Source: Cryptomeria japonica
Taxonomy: Eukaryota > Streptophyta > Pinopsida > Cupressales > Cupressaceae
Assembly: GCF_030272615.1 (NCBI RefSeq)
Contig: NC_081410.1
Location: 119,474,640 to 119,538,639 of the forward strand
DNA: 64,000 nt
Direction: 5' to 3'
A program made the position numbers and the translations under genes. Shown here piece after piece: positions 8,818 to 20,460 of this stretch. Every line of letters starts with the position of its first letter. Positions within the stretch are counted from its first letter, which is position 1. The notes beneath the pieces are model-generated. The model searched no databases. It was not told the DNA's origin and saw only the letters and a list, made by a program, of their open reading frames with translations.

Positions 8818-10237
8818 AAACTCCTATATAAGTGTAATGTGTATTGAACAAAAATATCGAATAATAATAATATGGTGTACAGTCTTAAATTCTATATGGT
8901 ATCAAAGCACATGTTTGATGAAATGGGTTGGTGATATTATTCTCCAACCTAGTTATGTGGAAATCCTTATGAACTTCAATTATTATAAGCTTGTTAGATT
9001 TGTTGTCATTAAGTGGTTGGATGAATCAAACGTTGGTCTCGATGATTTTTTGTAATATCGAGTTTGCTAAATAAGTCTCGACTTTGTATTTAATTAAATT
9101 ATCATAATAAAATAAAATATATATATATTTAATTGTAATTAGACATATTATCACTTGTACACAGTGTCCATCTTCTTGGGGCTGGGGGAGAAAATGTTTT
9201 TTCCTCACAATTGACAAATTTGAAACTCGAAGAAAATTTTGTTAGGTAAGTAACAAACCAACTTAGATGCAAGAGGCAACAAAGAAAGGAGGGTATTCAA
9301 CATCCTCTTCTAATTCACCATCAACGAGGTTGCTTATCAGTTTGGCGATATTTTATTTTCTATTGTGTGGTAGTGATAATTTCCTATGCTAGTGGGGATC
9401 AAGTGACATTTTCAACAACAATGGATTTTTTATTCCTTCATGTGTAATTTTCTAATATAACCTCCTGGTGTAAAATAGTATTGAACAAAAAACACTAGTG
9501 TAATATAGTTCATGGATCTTGAAAATTTTTATTAGTAATCCAAAAACCATCTAAGTTGAACATGTGAGTGTGTTCGTCTTTATGTTCAAGTTTGTTGTAA
9601 AACTATGTGAAAACCATGAAATGTTGATGAGAGGTGCCTTTCATTTGAATCAAGATCATGAGCCATAATTTTTGGGCTTACTATAGTTGTAAGTGTAAAA
9701 GTTTGAAAGGAAGAGAATATGGATATCATTGATACTGTAAACATATGCATAAGAAGGCAACTAACTACAAATATCCTTTGGTTGTTGGACTTCTTGTAAG
9801 TGTGGTTAGTTGGTGACGAGTTCAGTGGAATTGAAAGCAAGAAAAGTTCTCATATGTAGGTAATCATGTGCAAGAAGATCTAGATAGTAGTATGCAGACC
9901 TAAAATTATGCACATGCATACAATTCTATTTTTCAATTCATGTGACGTACTTTCTTCCCACATGTTCACACTAAGAGATGGGGTGTTAGGAAATTATGTT
10001 AGTCCTCACATAGGTGTTTAGGTTAACTATCAAGTTGTTGAGAAATAACTTAATATTATTGTTGGTTGTATGAGTTATTCTAGGAATATGAGTAATTGGA
10101 ATGACTCGTATTATCATAGAGTGGTTCCTATAATATAGGAGATGAAACTCCTATATAAGTGTAATATGTATTGAATAAAAACATCAAATATCAATAACAA
10201 TATTATTATGGTGTAATCTACACTCTTAAATTCTATA
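8818..10237 (+). mobile_element. Small non-coding LTR element (TRIM/LARD-like)
   Basis: A truncated left LTR (8818-8896) is followed directly by TGGTATCAAAGCAC (8897-8910), a good match to the tRNA-iMet primer site of copia-type elements. About 1.07 kb of non-coding interior follows, then the purine run AAGAGATGGGG and a complete right LTR beginning TGTTAGG. The left LTR piece matches the end of the right LTR (AAACTCCTATATAAGTG start, TTAAATTCTATA end). No pol was found, so it was probably mobilised in trans. It looks old and its left end is cut by the Tat element. Confidence 0.65.
9984..10237 (+). repeat. Right LTR of the small LTR element
   Basis: It is 254 bp, starts TGTTAGGAAATTATG after the purine run and ends TTCTATA. 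The last 93 bp (10145-10237) match 8818-8896 with several small differences, which is the evidence for an LTR pair. A TATA-like CCTATATAAGTG lies at about 10150. Confidence 0.6.
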
Positions 10238-11522
10238 GCTTAGTCTCCAACCTTCTCAATCTATCTTATCTCCATGAGTTGGATGTGAACCATCCACACT
10301 AAATATGTAAGCCTAACCTATTCTATTATGAAGCCCATCAACTCTTCTAACCATCTCCTTTCACTATTATTTGGTAAACCTTCTTGCTCCTAGCCTCAAT
10401 CCTCCACCAAAGCTTAACACTTCTACCAAGATATGTGGTAGATGTTCTTAAGGGCTCATTTCAAAGGCCTCACAAACTTAACAAAATCATCCATGTACCA
10501 AAATAAGATATTCAATATCTTATCATATTTTATCCTTCACGTGGCAATCTAGATAACCTTATACTTAAACTTTGTCCCACTAAAAGCCAAATAACATTCT
10601 CACACAATGATAGCTTATTTTTCATATCATTTTTTTAGGAAACTATGACTCAATTATTAGTATACGTCCCTAGTCCACTCTCCAATGTGTTTACTTATCC
10701 CCTAGGGTCACAAAGTTGTAATGAATCATGTCTCTTATCTAGGTCCTCAATCATTTGATAATTATGAGTTTGTTGTATATGTTGACCTTTCTATTCTTTG
10801 GCATGCTCCTCAACTTGATACCTAAGATGGTTGGATCCTCTGTGCCAACTCAAAACCTTTGACACTTTCTTTTTTAGTTGTGTTGGTCAGGATACGAGGG
10901 GTTAACTTTTGAAATTTAAAAAGATAATATAAAAGTTCTAGAATGAATTTATGTAAATGCAATATTTTTATGAATCAAACTTGTGGTAGATACCAAGAGC
11001 GTCTAATATCAAATCTTATAAGGCTACACTTTTATGGCTTTAATGATCTTTGTTAATCTAATCTAAGATGCCTAAGCCTTACATGTGATCCTTAAAAAAA
11101 ATGTTAGTGGTAGAAAAAAAAAGGTACATAACAACATGAACAAGGGATTTTGGAATATAGGAGGCAAACACATTGCCGAGATAAGAGTTGACGAAAATAG
11201 TTTATTAATCAAAATGAACACCATTGAGTTACAATAATGATATGGCCCAAAGTTGAGTTTACTGCCTTGGGTGGCAAGTTGGACTTCTTTGATATTGCTT
11301 GAACACCTAAAATGGAACAATTCCCCTAACGCCTCAACACCCTTTTAGGATGCAACCCACATTAATTTCACATAAGGCTAACTTCCAAGTCTAACAACTC
11401 AAGCATGGCTTATCTCTCCAACCTTATTATGCTTTAAAAACTCCTTGGACACATTCATATGTACCCAATGACATTTCCAAAAATATTATCTTGTTCCCTT
11501 TCATAAGCTTGGCAGCCTAATT
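10238..11522. other. Intergenic, no feature recognised
   Basis: AT-rich sequence with no long frame and no recognised motif. Stop codons are dense on both strands. It may be decayed transposon sequence, but no family could be named. Confidence 0.5.
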
Positions 11523-11800
11523 ACACTTGCTTTGAATAGGTCTGGAATTATTTGGAGGAAGCGAGTACTAAACCTAGACAATTACAACAAGCTTTTTTAG
11601 TGCCCCAACTCTACGATGAACTCTATCCTCCTCACTCTTTCTTTACATTGAAAATAGCCTATACACTTGCTTTGAATAGGACTGAAATTATTTGGAGGAA
11701 GCGAGTACTGAACCTAGACAATTACAACAAGCTTGTTTAGTGCCCCAACTCTATGATGAACTCTATCCTCCTCACTCTTTCTTTACATTGAAAATAGCCT
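11523..11800. repeat. Two-copy tandem duplication, period 140 bp
   Basis: The copies 11523-11662 and 11663-11800 both begin ACACTTGCTTTGAATAGG and end AAAATAGCCT, with only a few substitutions between them. No gene is recognised inside. Confidence 0.85.
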
Positions 11801-12089
11801 AAAAAGATAAACTATGTAGAATCAAGGGTTAAGATAATCTTCCTTCCCACACTAACTCATTTGACTGCAAAATTTGACAAAAAATTCTGATGAAAGATGC
11901 ATAATTAGATGTTTCGTTGGATAATTAAAGTTTATGCCCGACGTTCGTCGGAATTTCGACGAACATTCGTTGGAATTTGTATGAATATTTTTTTAATAAA
12001 TAAAAGTGAGCTCGATGATTTATAAATGGCTAATTTGATCATCAAATAAAATACGCAACTAAACATTAGATTTATGCTTGGACAACAGT

Positions 12090-12250
12090 TATATGTATGT
12101 ACACATATATATATGTATATGTATACGTATACATATATACACATTGTGTGTATATATATATATATATCTTATTTATATATATATATATATTAATAAATAT
12201 ATATTTTTACATATATTTATATTTTTTAATATAAATAAATATATATTATA
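12090..12250. repeat. AT-rich palindromic simple sequence
   Basis: Runs of (TA)n and (ATGT)n include a perfect 20-bp palindrome ATATGTATACGTATACATAT near 12116-12135. The small frames here are low-complexity shadows. Confidence 0.75.
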
Positions 12251-12253
12251 TTT

Positions 12254-12394
12254 GTACAACTTGAGTTGGCCTAGTGGTGGAGAACTTGTGCTCTTGAAAG
12301 AGAGTTTACAAGGTCAAACCCCACAAGGGGATAGGGTATGTACATCTTATTGGCTTCAGCCCATTACCTATCAAAAAAATAAATAAAAATAAAA
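12254..12394 (+). mobile_element. tRNA-derived SINE with 13-bp target duplication
   Basis: A 141-bp body carries an A-box-like TGGCCTAGTGG (12267-12277) and a B-box-like GGTCAAACCCC (12312-12322), the internal RNA polymerase III promoter of tRNA-derived SINEs, about 45 bp apart. It ends in an A-rich tail (CAAAAAAATAAATAAAAATA). ATATATTATATTT occurs exactly at 12241-12253 and 12395-12407 as the target duplication, although the flank is AT-rich. It lies inside the candidate CACTA element, so it inserted later or was carried along. Confidence 0.72.
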
Positions 12395-12417
12395 ATATAT
12401 TATATTTATATATATTT

Positions 12418-12466
12418 TTATGTGTGTATATATATGTGTGTGTGTGTGTGTGTGTATAAATATATC
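12418..12466. repeat. TG/TA microsatellite
   Basis: A run of about 10 TG dinucleotides flanked by TATATA, directly right of the SINE. Confidence 0.85.
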
Positions 12467-13208
12467 TTTAATATAATATATACTTAAGTTACAACAAGTT
12501 ATGGGTACCTAACATCATGGTCCCACACCATGATGCTGGTCATAATTAATTATTTTAATTTCCATAAAAAACTTCTAGCCACAATCCTAATGGGTTGTGC
12601 AAAGAATTTCATCCATTAGATTGTTTTAATCTCTATCATTGGATCTTAGGGCTTGAATGGAAAACCCTAACATCTATTATGATGGAAAGTAATCCTATTC
12701 TCTCATTTGAACATTTTCTCAAGCTTTCTAACCCTAGCCTCATCCATGGAAGCCATTGTTGCAGGTTTCTCAAAAGTGCTTTGGCTTCATCAAATAAGCT
12801 ATGGAGATCAAAGATTTCACCCAATCAATTCTTATAGTATTTTTAAAACCCTAGATCTAATGTAATTTTTCTCTTATATTGTTTGAAAATATCCAAGTTA
12901 GGAAGGAGTAGCATCCATAAGCATTTGTGGGAGATCAAAATATCCATTTTATTTGTTTTAGATTCACACCAAATTTATTTAGAGATTTTTTTTTCTTTCC
13001 CTATTGTTTTCTCAGTGAAACCCTACATCTAATTTTTTGCATCTTTTCTTTGTTTTTGCAAATATCTCATAGGTATGGACTGGAAAAGAGTGGCGACCAT
13101 GAAAATATTATAGGGTTTTGTTTCCTTTCAATTTGAAGGATTTATATATTTTTTTACGAGAAGGGGTTTGAAATTCCCCTCCCTTTCAACCTTGCCATGA
13201 GGACTTGT

Positions 13209-13307
13209 GACCTCCATGGAGGTCGCAGCCCCCACGGCTGTGGGTTCTGCAACCTCCATGGAGGTTGCAACCCCCACCGTGGGTTTTGCGGCCTCCATGG
13301 AGGTTGC
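13209..13307. repeat. GC-rich hairpin array, CCTCCATGGAGG core
   Basis: Three palindromes share the CCTCCATGGAGG core: GACCTCCATGGAGGTC (13209-13224), GCAACCTCCATGGAGGTTGC (13249-13268) and a wobble version with GCGG/TTGC ends (13288-13307). Between them lie two more hairpins, CCCAC/GTGGG with GCAG/CTGC or GCAA/TTGC outer arms. The outer bases change on both arms together (GACC/GGTC versus CAACC/GGTTG). The block is far more GC-rich than its surroundings. A small frame through it would read as Cys/His/Gly repeats (CNLHGGCNPH) but has no other support. Confidence 0.75.
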
Positions 13308-13675
13308 AACTCCAAATTTTATTTTATTTTTTTCAAAAAAATATTAAAAAAAATTAAAGTAATTTTTTATATTAAATTTCAATAGTTTAAGTTCGAATTT
13401 ATTTAAACTAAATAAATGACTAGTTAACAACAATCAATGACTAAAAAGACATTGTACAATGTTTTGTGATTATTTTGGAGAAACTTTTCATCAATTTACC
13501 GACAAAAATCAGCTCCAATGACCGTACCACTGTCTGACAATAATTCGTCAGAATTTTGACATATATAAATTTCATCGAAAAAGCGATGAAAATTGTATGG
13601 GTCTTTTGTCGGTAATTTGACAAATTTTTGTCGATATATCGAAAAACATTCGTCAGAATTTGGAGTCTAATAGTG

Positions 13676-13876
13676 CCATGAACGAATTAATTAATGAAAG
13701 ATTTCAATAATGTCTATAAGATATATGGTACCAAGAGCCACAAAAAAAGTGGAACACTAACACAACCACATGACACAAGGGCCACCCAATAAGCCTTTTG
13801 GAATTTCTAAACCTTGGGTCTTGATAAAAAATCTTGTTCTTTTGTCTAGTCTTGCCTCCTCAAACAAGGTAGTTAG
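13676..13876. other. Unassigned spacer
   Basis: Nothing was recognised between the right end of the CACTA candidate and the LTR-like start at 13877. Confidence 0.4.
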
Positions 13877-14200
13877 TGTTGTGACCTTTTCACACATCCC
13901 CCCATTGCAAATGGGGACCCCCTCTTTTGCTTGGCAGTTTAGTTGTTTGCTAGGGCTTAGTTTGTTTAGCGGTAGCTTTGATCCTTGAGTGCAAGGTTTA
14001 TCTTGAGGGTGTGATTAAGTCACATGTCCTAGTCCATAATCCATGAATAAGCATCAAGACTGAGAATTGAGGGCAAAAATTCACAATATTGTCAATGTTG
14101 CCAAATGTTGTCAAAGTGCAAGAAAAGTCATAAAATATTGTCAGAGTTGTCTAAAATGCAAAAAATGTTGTCAAGGCAAATTGTCAAGAGTGTGAAAATT
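13877..14200 (+). repeat. Possible LTR fragment beginning TGTTGTGACC
   Basis: The stretch starts TGTTGTGACC, has a 7-bp hairpin CCCCATT/AATGGGG with a GCA loop (13900-13916), and carries repeated TGTTGTCAA words at about 14095-14190. The TG start, the early hairpin and the repeated U3-like words suggest an LTR, but no partner copy, primer site or clear end was found. The sequence may continue as far as a TATA-like GGTATATAAAGTGAG near 15830, interrupted by the minus-strand LTR at 14757-15530. Confidence 0.3.
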
Positions 14201-14746
14201 GTGAAATGTTAAGTGTAGATTTGGGGGAAAAAATTCAAGAGTGTAGTATCTTGACAAGGTTGGATTTTTTGACCTTGACAAGAAGGAAAAATAAGGCAAA
14301 TTTGAATTCATTGTATAAATTGCAAATACTCACTAGGATCAACGAAATTTTTAAAATTTGGATGAGGATTGATGGAAATTCCAAACTTGAAGTGAGGAAT
14401 TTATCCTTAAATGAAGATGAAACAAGGATTTTGATCATGGAAAAATAATGGAAAATTCAAGAAGTTCCATAAAAATCCCTGGATTGAGCTTATTAGAAAT
14501 TGATAATCCTTAGCGATTTTAGAATTGCACTTGCTTGTCCTCCATCAATCTTGGATTTTCATCATCCTAGTCCTTGTACAACAAGGAAATGTGCCTACCT
14601 TAATGCTCACCTTAAAAACCCACCTTTATATGTCCTTGCACAGTCTAAGAGATTTCTCATCCCAGTCCCTAACCAACATGGAGCACCTTTCCTAGTCCCT
14701 GTCAACCCCTCAAATTCACCCTTATTTATTAAAGCAGTCACCGGTG

Positions 14747-15530
14747 TGATACCACTTGAAGCAGTCATCGATGAGGAGTGACCTCAAAGAGATCAATCTG
14801 GACCGGTCAACAAGAGTAAATACAATGGAAACACAAAGATACGATGGAGGTAGTGCATAACAGATTGTTTTATTTCATGAAAATTGATTACAATCAACCT
14901 ATAACAACCGAGTTATAGCATACCGACTCAGAGGCCTGGTAGAACATACAGAATAGGTCACAATCGGGTCCTTGAATCTTGAGATCTATCTTCTATGCAC
15001 AATCTAGCTACTCGATTCTCCGATCAATTACATTCTAATGTGCAATTACAATTATATATATCGATCCAAAAAGCGATCAAAACCCGAAGAACAAGACCTA
15101 ACGTGTAAAATACCAAGGTCGGCCTCCGCCAAGAGATTCCTCCAGAAAATAGAAAGGATGAAATGTAGATCACAGGAAAAGGTCTACCATACACCAAGGA
15201 ACATTAGAATCAATGCCCAAGGCTCCGCAAGCTTCAGAAGGGGTTCTGGTTGATCACCAAAATAGGTCTAGGCAACTGGTAACAAGAACTGTCAACCGGT
15301 AACAGGAAACTGTCAAGGAGACCGATAGCGATATCTTGCCAGAAAATGATCCAAATGCAATGCAATTTGGAAACAAGAAAGGTGATGAAGTCTTCAGGTA
15401 GAATCCAACTCCATAGGATCCGGTGAGCCAAAACCGGGACACACAGAAAGGAAAACTGCAATTGCAAACATAAAGTAAAATGTTTTTGGTTGATGCAAGA
15501 TTGCTATGAACCGGGGATGCTCCTGCATCA
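14747..15530 (-). repeat. Minus-strand copia-type LTR with primer site
   Basis: Read on the minus strand, an LTR-like block begins TGATGCAGGAGC (15530) and ends GATGACTGCTTCA (14757). Then come two bases (AG) and TGGTATCA (14754-14747), the tRNA-iMet primer site core of copia-type elements. TG...CA ends, length 774 bp and primer-site spacing are all as expected for a 5' LTR. No pol and no second LTR follow, so it is a truncated remnant. Confidence 0.5.
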
Positions 15531-16860
15531 TTTATCCTTGAGCATTGTGAAATTAGGTCCTTGCTATTCCCTACACATCCTTCATTTGTGTTGTCCTTGA
15601 CTACTATGGAAAGATGCCCTTCTTTTCCATGCACAAGTGACATTTGTACCTACATGAGTCCCTGCACATCATGAAAAACTACTCACACTTGTCCATGGAC
15701 ACCTTAAAAATGTGCTCATATTGTCCTTAGGAACATAGAAATCCCACCAAGGACAATTCAAAATGAAATCAATGACTTTGGAAGACCAACTTGCATTAAA
15801 AAAGACTTAAAGGGTCCCTCCAAAATAAGGTATATAAAGTGAGTGCCTAAATCATTAAAGTTGGTTGAACTTGGAGAGGGGTCTAAAAACATTTGATTAT
15901 GAAATTTTGAAAGAAAGAGCAGATGAATCAAGGCCTAGCCAACTTGACATCGGGTCAATACAAGTGAAAAAATAAATAAAACTACCACCTAGGTCAGCAA
16001 AATTAGGAAATGGTAATTCTTAAAGGTGGAGCGCATGTGTGTGTGTGTGTGTGTACAAAAAAAATTCAAACACAATATGTATATATGTTGAATTAAGAGC
16101 TCCATTTATCCATTATTCAAAAACAATTCAATATATCTTCAAGAGAATTGAGAAGACATAGAAGAGCGAAATTGGTAGAAGACCTAAAGGAGTGAATCAA
16201 CATTTGATTTTAGGATGATTTCCCAACAAATTTGAAGTGATTCTTGTTAAGATAAATCAGATTGCAAGGTGAATTAGCCCTGAGGTTAAAATTTTCTAGC
16301 AAGGAAGAAGACATATACCCTCATTAAAGTGAATTTCACCAGCATATTAGATATTTCTAGACCTATATCAAACATGAAAGATATTTTCAAGTTGATTTCC
16401 AAGCTGCTTGAAGTGTAATAAAAAATTCTTAAGGTTCAAATCTTTTGAAAATTTGTGCAAGAGGTAAGAGGAATGAATTTTTAGCAAGGATGTGAAGGAT
16501 TTTATCTCCTCGGAGATGAAAGATTATTAATGATGTTATAAAATATAAATATGCTTTGAAATACTTCATTTGAGGTTGAAATTTCATGTAAATTCTTTCA
16601 AGATCATTCAAAGAGAGTTAGGAATGCAAGTGTAAAGTTCTAGAATTTAACATATCTTATCATATAGACCTAGGGATATATTCATAGTTGTAAGACAAGT
16701 TTCTTTTTATTTTCAGGGATAGATGTCAAGTGCCAAGGCCTAAGGAGTTTCAAGACAAGCTTAAATGAAGTATGATTTCAAAGGGGTCCTTTTGGAGTGA
16801 AGGATTGTTTCAAAATGGATGAATATTGGAGACACAAACCTTGGACACGTTGACATGGAG
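15531..16860. other. Unassigned region with TATA-like site and GT repeat
   Basis: No gene was recognised. It contains a TATA-like GGTATATAAAGTGAG at about 15830 and a (GT)9 run at about 16037-16054. It could be the leader of the element carrying the decayed coding block that follows. Confidence 0.4.
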
Positions 16861-19800
16861 GGATTCAAAGAATGAATGTATGGATACAATCCATCCAAGA
16901 TGGCCAAGAGGATGGTGACGAATGGAATCATGCAAGTTGCATGTTTCCCCATTGTAGTGCAATGTGTCGACTTGATGGTTGAATGTGCTAGACATTATGA
17001 TCCTAAGGACAGTCAAGTAAAAGCTCCTAATGGTAGAGTGTTGGCTTATCTTTTAAATGAAGCCATTGCAGAGGCTTTCAATATTCTAAATTACAACTCC
17101 ATAGTCGACAAGACAAAGGAGGAAGCTTTGAGGATGTACATCAAGATAGACCTAACTCTTGTGCAACGATTATCAATAGTACATGGATGTTGAAACCAGG
17201 AAGGCATCATTCCAAAATGCTAAAGAGACTTTTTGGGTCCAACATCAAAGAGGAATATGGAGATCTTGTCACATTTTTGAACATGGTAATGGTATTCCCT
17301 CAAGCTTCTAATTTTGAGCCATGGATGTTCTTCTTTATTGAATAAATAACATTCGAGGTGAAGATAATCAATTGGGCCAAGATAATTAGTGATAACCTAG
17401 ATGGATAATTAAGGAACTTGGAATGTTTTCTATCATTCTATTTGAGTTCTTACATGGTCTAAATGTGTTGGAAAGACGTTATAAATATAGAGGATTGAAA
17501 TGTAAGGAACCAATTGGGAATGCAGATAGACAATTCAAATTGTACGAACGCTACCCTCAACTGCACCTTAACAATGTTGCTCATTTCAGGAGGGTAAATG
17601 ATGCCTTCTCAATATACATTGTCCTAATTTTACAAGGAGGTACTCATAAGAGGTTATCACAAGAATCTAAGGAGTTGGTGAAGAGGTATGGTTAATAGTT
17701 TATTCAGCTCCCAAAGTTCACCTACGTTAAAGCGCAAGGATTTTCATCCTCCTCCTACCGGCTTCCGAGATTCCCAACTGATAAGATGATATTTTTATAG
17801 GTTACAAGACAATTATCCATGTATGACAAGATCCAAAAGTATTGGTGTAATTTATGTTTCATGTAATTACACTTTACTTAAGTTAACTTAGGATAATGCA
17901 TATCATAGTAATTTTCATAGGAGACACTTAGGGAATGACATATCCAGGGAATACGATTGTAGGAGAAATTCTACCTTTGGTGTTGTTGTCTTGTTATCAC
18001 ATTTTCATATCCACTTATAGTGGAATGATAATTCCACCTTCGATGGGTGATCCACCTTTAGTGGAATTATCTATTCTTTTCTCCTACCTACTCTTAGTGC
18101 CCCTTGCATCTCATTGAGCCACGTGTCATGATTGTGTGCTCTCTTTCCTTATTGCCTTGCCTTTATAAGAAAGATCATGTACATTGTATTTTGATCCAAC
18201 TATTTGCATCATTGATAGGTATACAATTTATTCTTGTCACATTTATTCTCTCTTGTATATGTGTTATTCATTTGGCCTCTAGATCTTGGGTGGCTACCTT
18301 CATAGCCAATTCTTACAAAAAGAACAAGCATAAGGTCGGGATAGCTTTTTCAATCACCCTTGAAAATTCAATTGAAACATGTCCTTCACATCAAGCAACC
18401 AAAAGATTCAAAGAGGAATTGTATTTTTATTCCCTTGTGACATATGCATCAAGAATGAATTTTGATCCTTACCACAAAATTATAAAATATTTTGGAACGA
18501 GATACAAGCACAAGGTACATATTGAGGATTATTGGGAAAAATTTATGGATGACTTTGAAATCAGGAAGAGAATGTGTTCCAGATTATTCGTGCAAATGGT
18601 TAGAATTTTTCAATTATTTATTGTCCCAGATTAGGTTGAAGATAATGGGAATTATGTTCAATGCTACATTGAAGATGAAAAGGGTAAATCTCTTCCTGCC
18701 CCTAATTGCTCTGAAGTGGAAGTAGTAGACTTGAATGTATTGATGAGACCAGTCATGTCATATACGCAAAAATGGATAGATCACCAAGTTAATCTGTTGA
18801 AAAAAAGAAATATCCCTCTAACCTATCACTTGATGGGAGACTTGGAATAACAATATTTCAAGGATGAAATGAATGAAGAAAAACATGAAATCAATACTGA
18901 GTAAGAAAAGGAGTAGACAAGAAGGTTAAGAGCAAAAGAAAAGGAAAGTTATGGCCAAAGCTTCACAAGATAATGAGACAATGATAAAGGAGATTTATAG
19001 TGAAGAACCATAGCAGGAAAGACAAAAACCACAATTGACTCATTCATCAATCAACACTTCTTCAGTACAACAAGTTGCCTCTTTCATGGATAGAAAATGT
19101 AACATTAGTTGTAGAGAATGAGTCACAAAAGGGAGTTGGAATTCATCTATGTTCTGGAAGGTCAAAGTGTGAACGAATCCTTTGACTTCATTCAACACCA
19201 AAACTAGGAGAGAGGTCCTTCTCAAGATGTGGAAGTTCTTCTTGATCACAATCCAATGGAACTAGAGACAATACAAATTGAGGAAATCCTAAAGGATGTG
19301 GAGATGAGTTTTCCAAACAAATCTATTTCAATGAATGAATGATATCAACACTTCAAGGATTTCAAGAAAATTAAGAGTTAAGTGAAGATGTAGAACAATC
19401 TAAGACTCCCGAATGGTTGAATAATAGAATGAAGAAGAAGGTTGTGATAGAAAGCAATCTAGTTAATGACTTGGAGGACTTTCTAGGAAGGATTGGTAAG
19501 ATTGTAGAGAAAAAAGAAAGCCAAGAAATGCTCCAAGATTACAAAAGAAAGTTCAAGATCCTACATAATGCAAGTTGTAATTCAAAAAGTTGACAAGGCT
19601 AAAGAGGATATCACTCTAGAAGAGTATGAAGTTGTGGTTGTTGACTTGGGATAAACCACAAAGGAATATGAGGTCAAGGAACTGGATGAATCCATGAAAG
19701 AAATTAAAGAAAGATTAAGAAATGAAGAAGAAAAGAAGAATCAACTCAAAGTAGAAAACAAGGAATTAAAGGATTATATACGAAACTTGATGCATCCAAT

Positions 19801-20460
19801 TCAACAAGTTGAAGGAACATTCAGCCCTCCTCCAACACTTTGAAAAGAGTTAGTTGAGGATTTGGAAGGAATGAAATCGACATCACAAGAAACAAAGAAA
19901 TGGATTGGAAATGTATTTGATAAAGCAAATGAATTCATTAAGGAGTCGGTACACATATATGCGAGAGTTGTATCCATTCAGGATAGGATTCAAGTCATAC
20001 TTGCATTGTGTAAGGAATTTCAAGTTGTTAAGGAGAGTGCTATTCCATGTTCGCATGCATTGATGGATATTCCTAAGAAAACTTTGGTGGATGGAGATGT
20101 AATGGAGGCAATTCAAGCATGCGACTTTCACCGATGGTATTATGTATTGATGATGAGAAAGGAAATATTTGAGAAGGTAAAGGAATATTACATTCAGTTA
20201 GGTGGCATGGTCAATGAAATTTTGGATAAAATCCTCATTATTGTGGGAGTAATGCTTGGCAAAAAAGTGAATGATGATAAAGACATGAATGTGAATGAAT
20301 TAAAAGATAAAATGAAGGTTATCTTCTTCAAGGCCACATGTTCCATTTTTAAAGGATCATTTGGAGGATGCTTCTTCATTCATGAATTTAATCAATGGTG
20401 TTCAAGGGTAAGGATTGAAATGGGAGAAGCTTTTTGCCACGTGTACAACTGACTTGGCAA
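16861..20460 (+). pseudogene. Decayed coding block of unknown function, probably carried by an LTR element
   Basis: Several plus-strand segments read like one old coding region, not like chance frames. Recognisable pieces: VQCVDLMVECARHYDP and LLNEAIAEAFNILNYNSIVD near 16940-17110; YERYPQLHLNNVAHFRRVND near 17540-17600; FKEELYFYSLVTYASRMNFD and YKHKVHIEDYWEKFMDDFEI near 18405-18565; and a Lys/Glu-rich, coiled-coil-like part near 19640-19800. The last, longest segment (about 19860-20450) includes VMEAIQACDFHRWYYVLMMR. I do not recognise a named family. Similar conserved segments seem to recur in gymnosperm repeats, but that is memory, not a search. An LTR-like stretch follows at 20690. The block is broken in many places and is treated as a fossil. 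Confidence 0.4.

Larger units (their letters stand above)
11850..13675. mobile_element. Candidate non-autonomous CACTA (En/Spm) transposon
   Basis: The left end reads CACTAACTC (11850) and the right end reads GTCTAATAGTG (to 13675), so the termini are CACTA...TAGTG as in the CACTA superfamily. The 3 bp outside are CCA on both sides (11847-11849 and 13676-13678), the target length expected for CACTA. Sub-terminal motifs recur near both ends in both orientations: TTCGTCGGAATTTCGACG near 11945, and ATTCGTCAGAATTTTGAC and ACATTCGTCAGAATTTGG near 13545 and 13648. No transposase is seen, so at 1.8 kb it would be non-autonomous. The terminal repeats are poorly matched after CACTA, so this is a moderate call. 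Confidence 0.5.

Noticed and set aside
12078-12386. 102-residue Tyr/Ile-rich protein
   Set aside because: Translation of TA microsatellite running into the SINE.
12254-12394. A functional tRNA gene
   Set aside because: A and B boxes are present, but a full cloverleaf is not evident. The A-rich tail and target duplication fit a SINE.
13197-13385. Cys/His-rich zinc-binding peptide gene
   Set aside because: The repeated peptide follows directly from DNA palindromes, and the frame runs into AT-rich junk with no start context.
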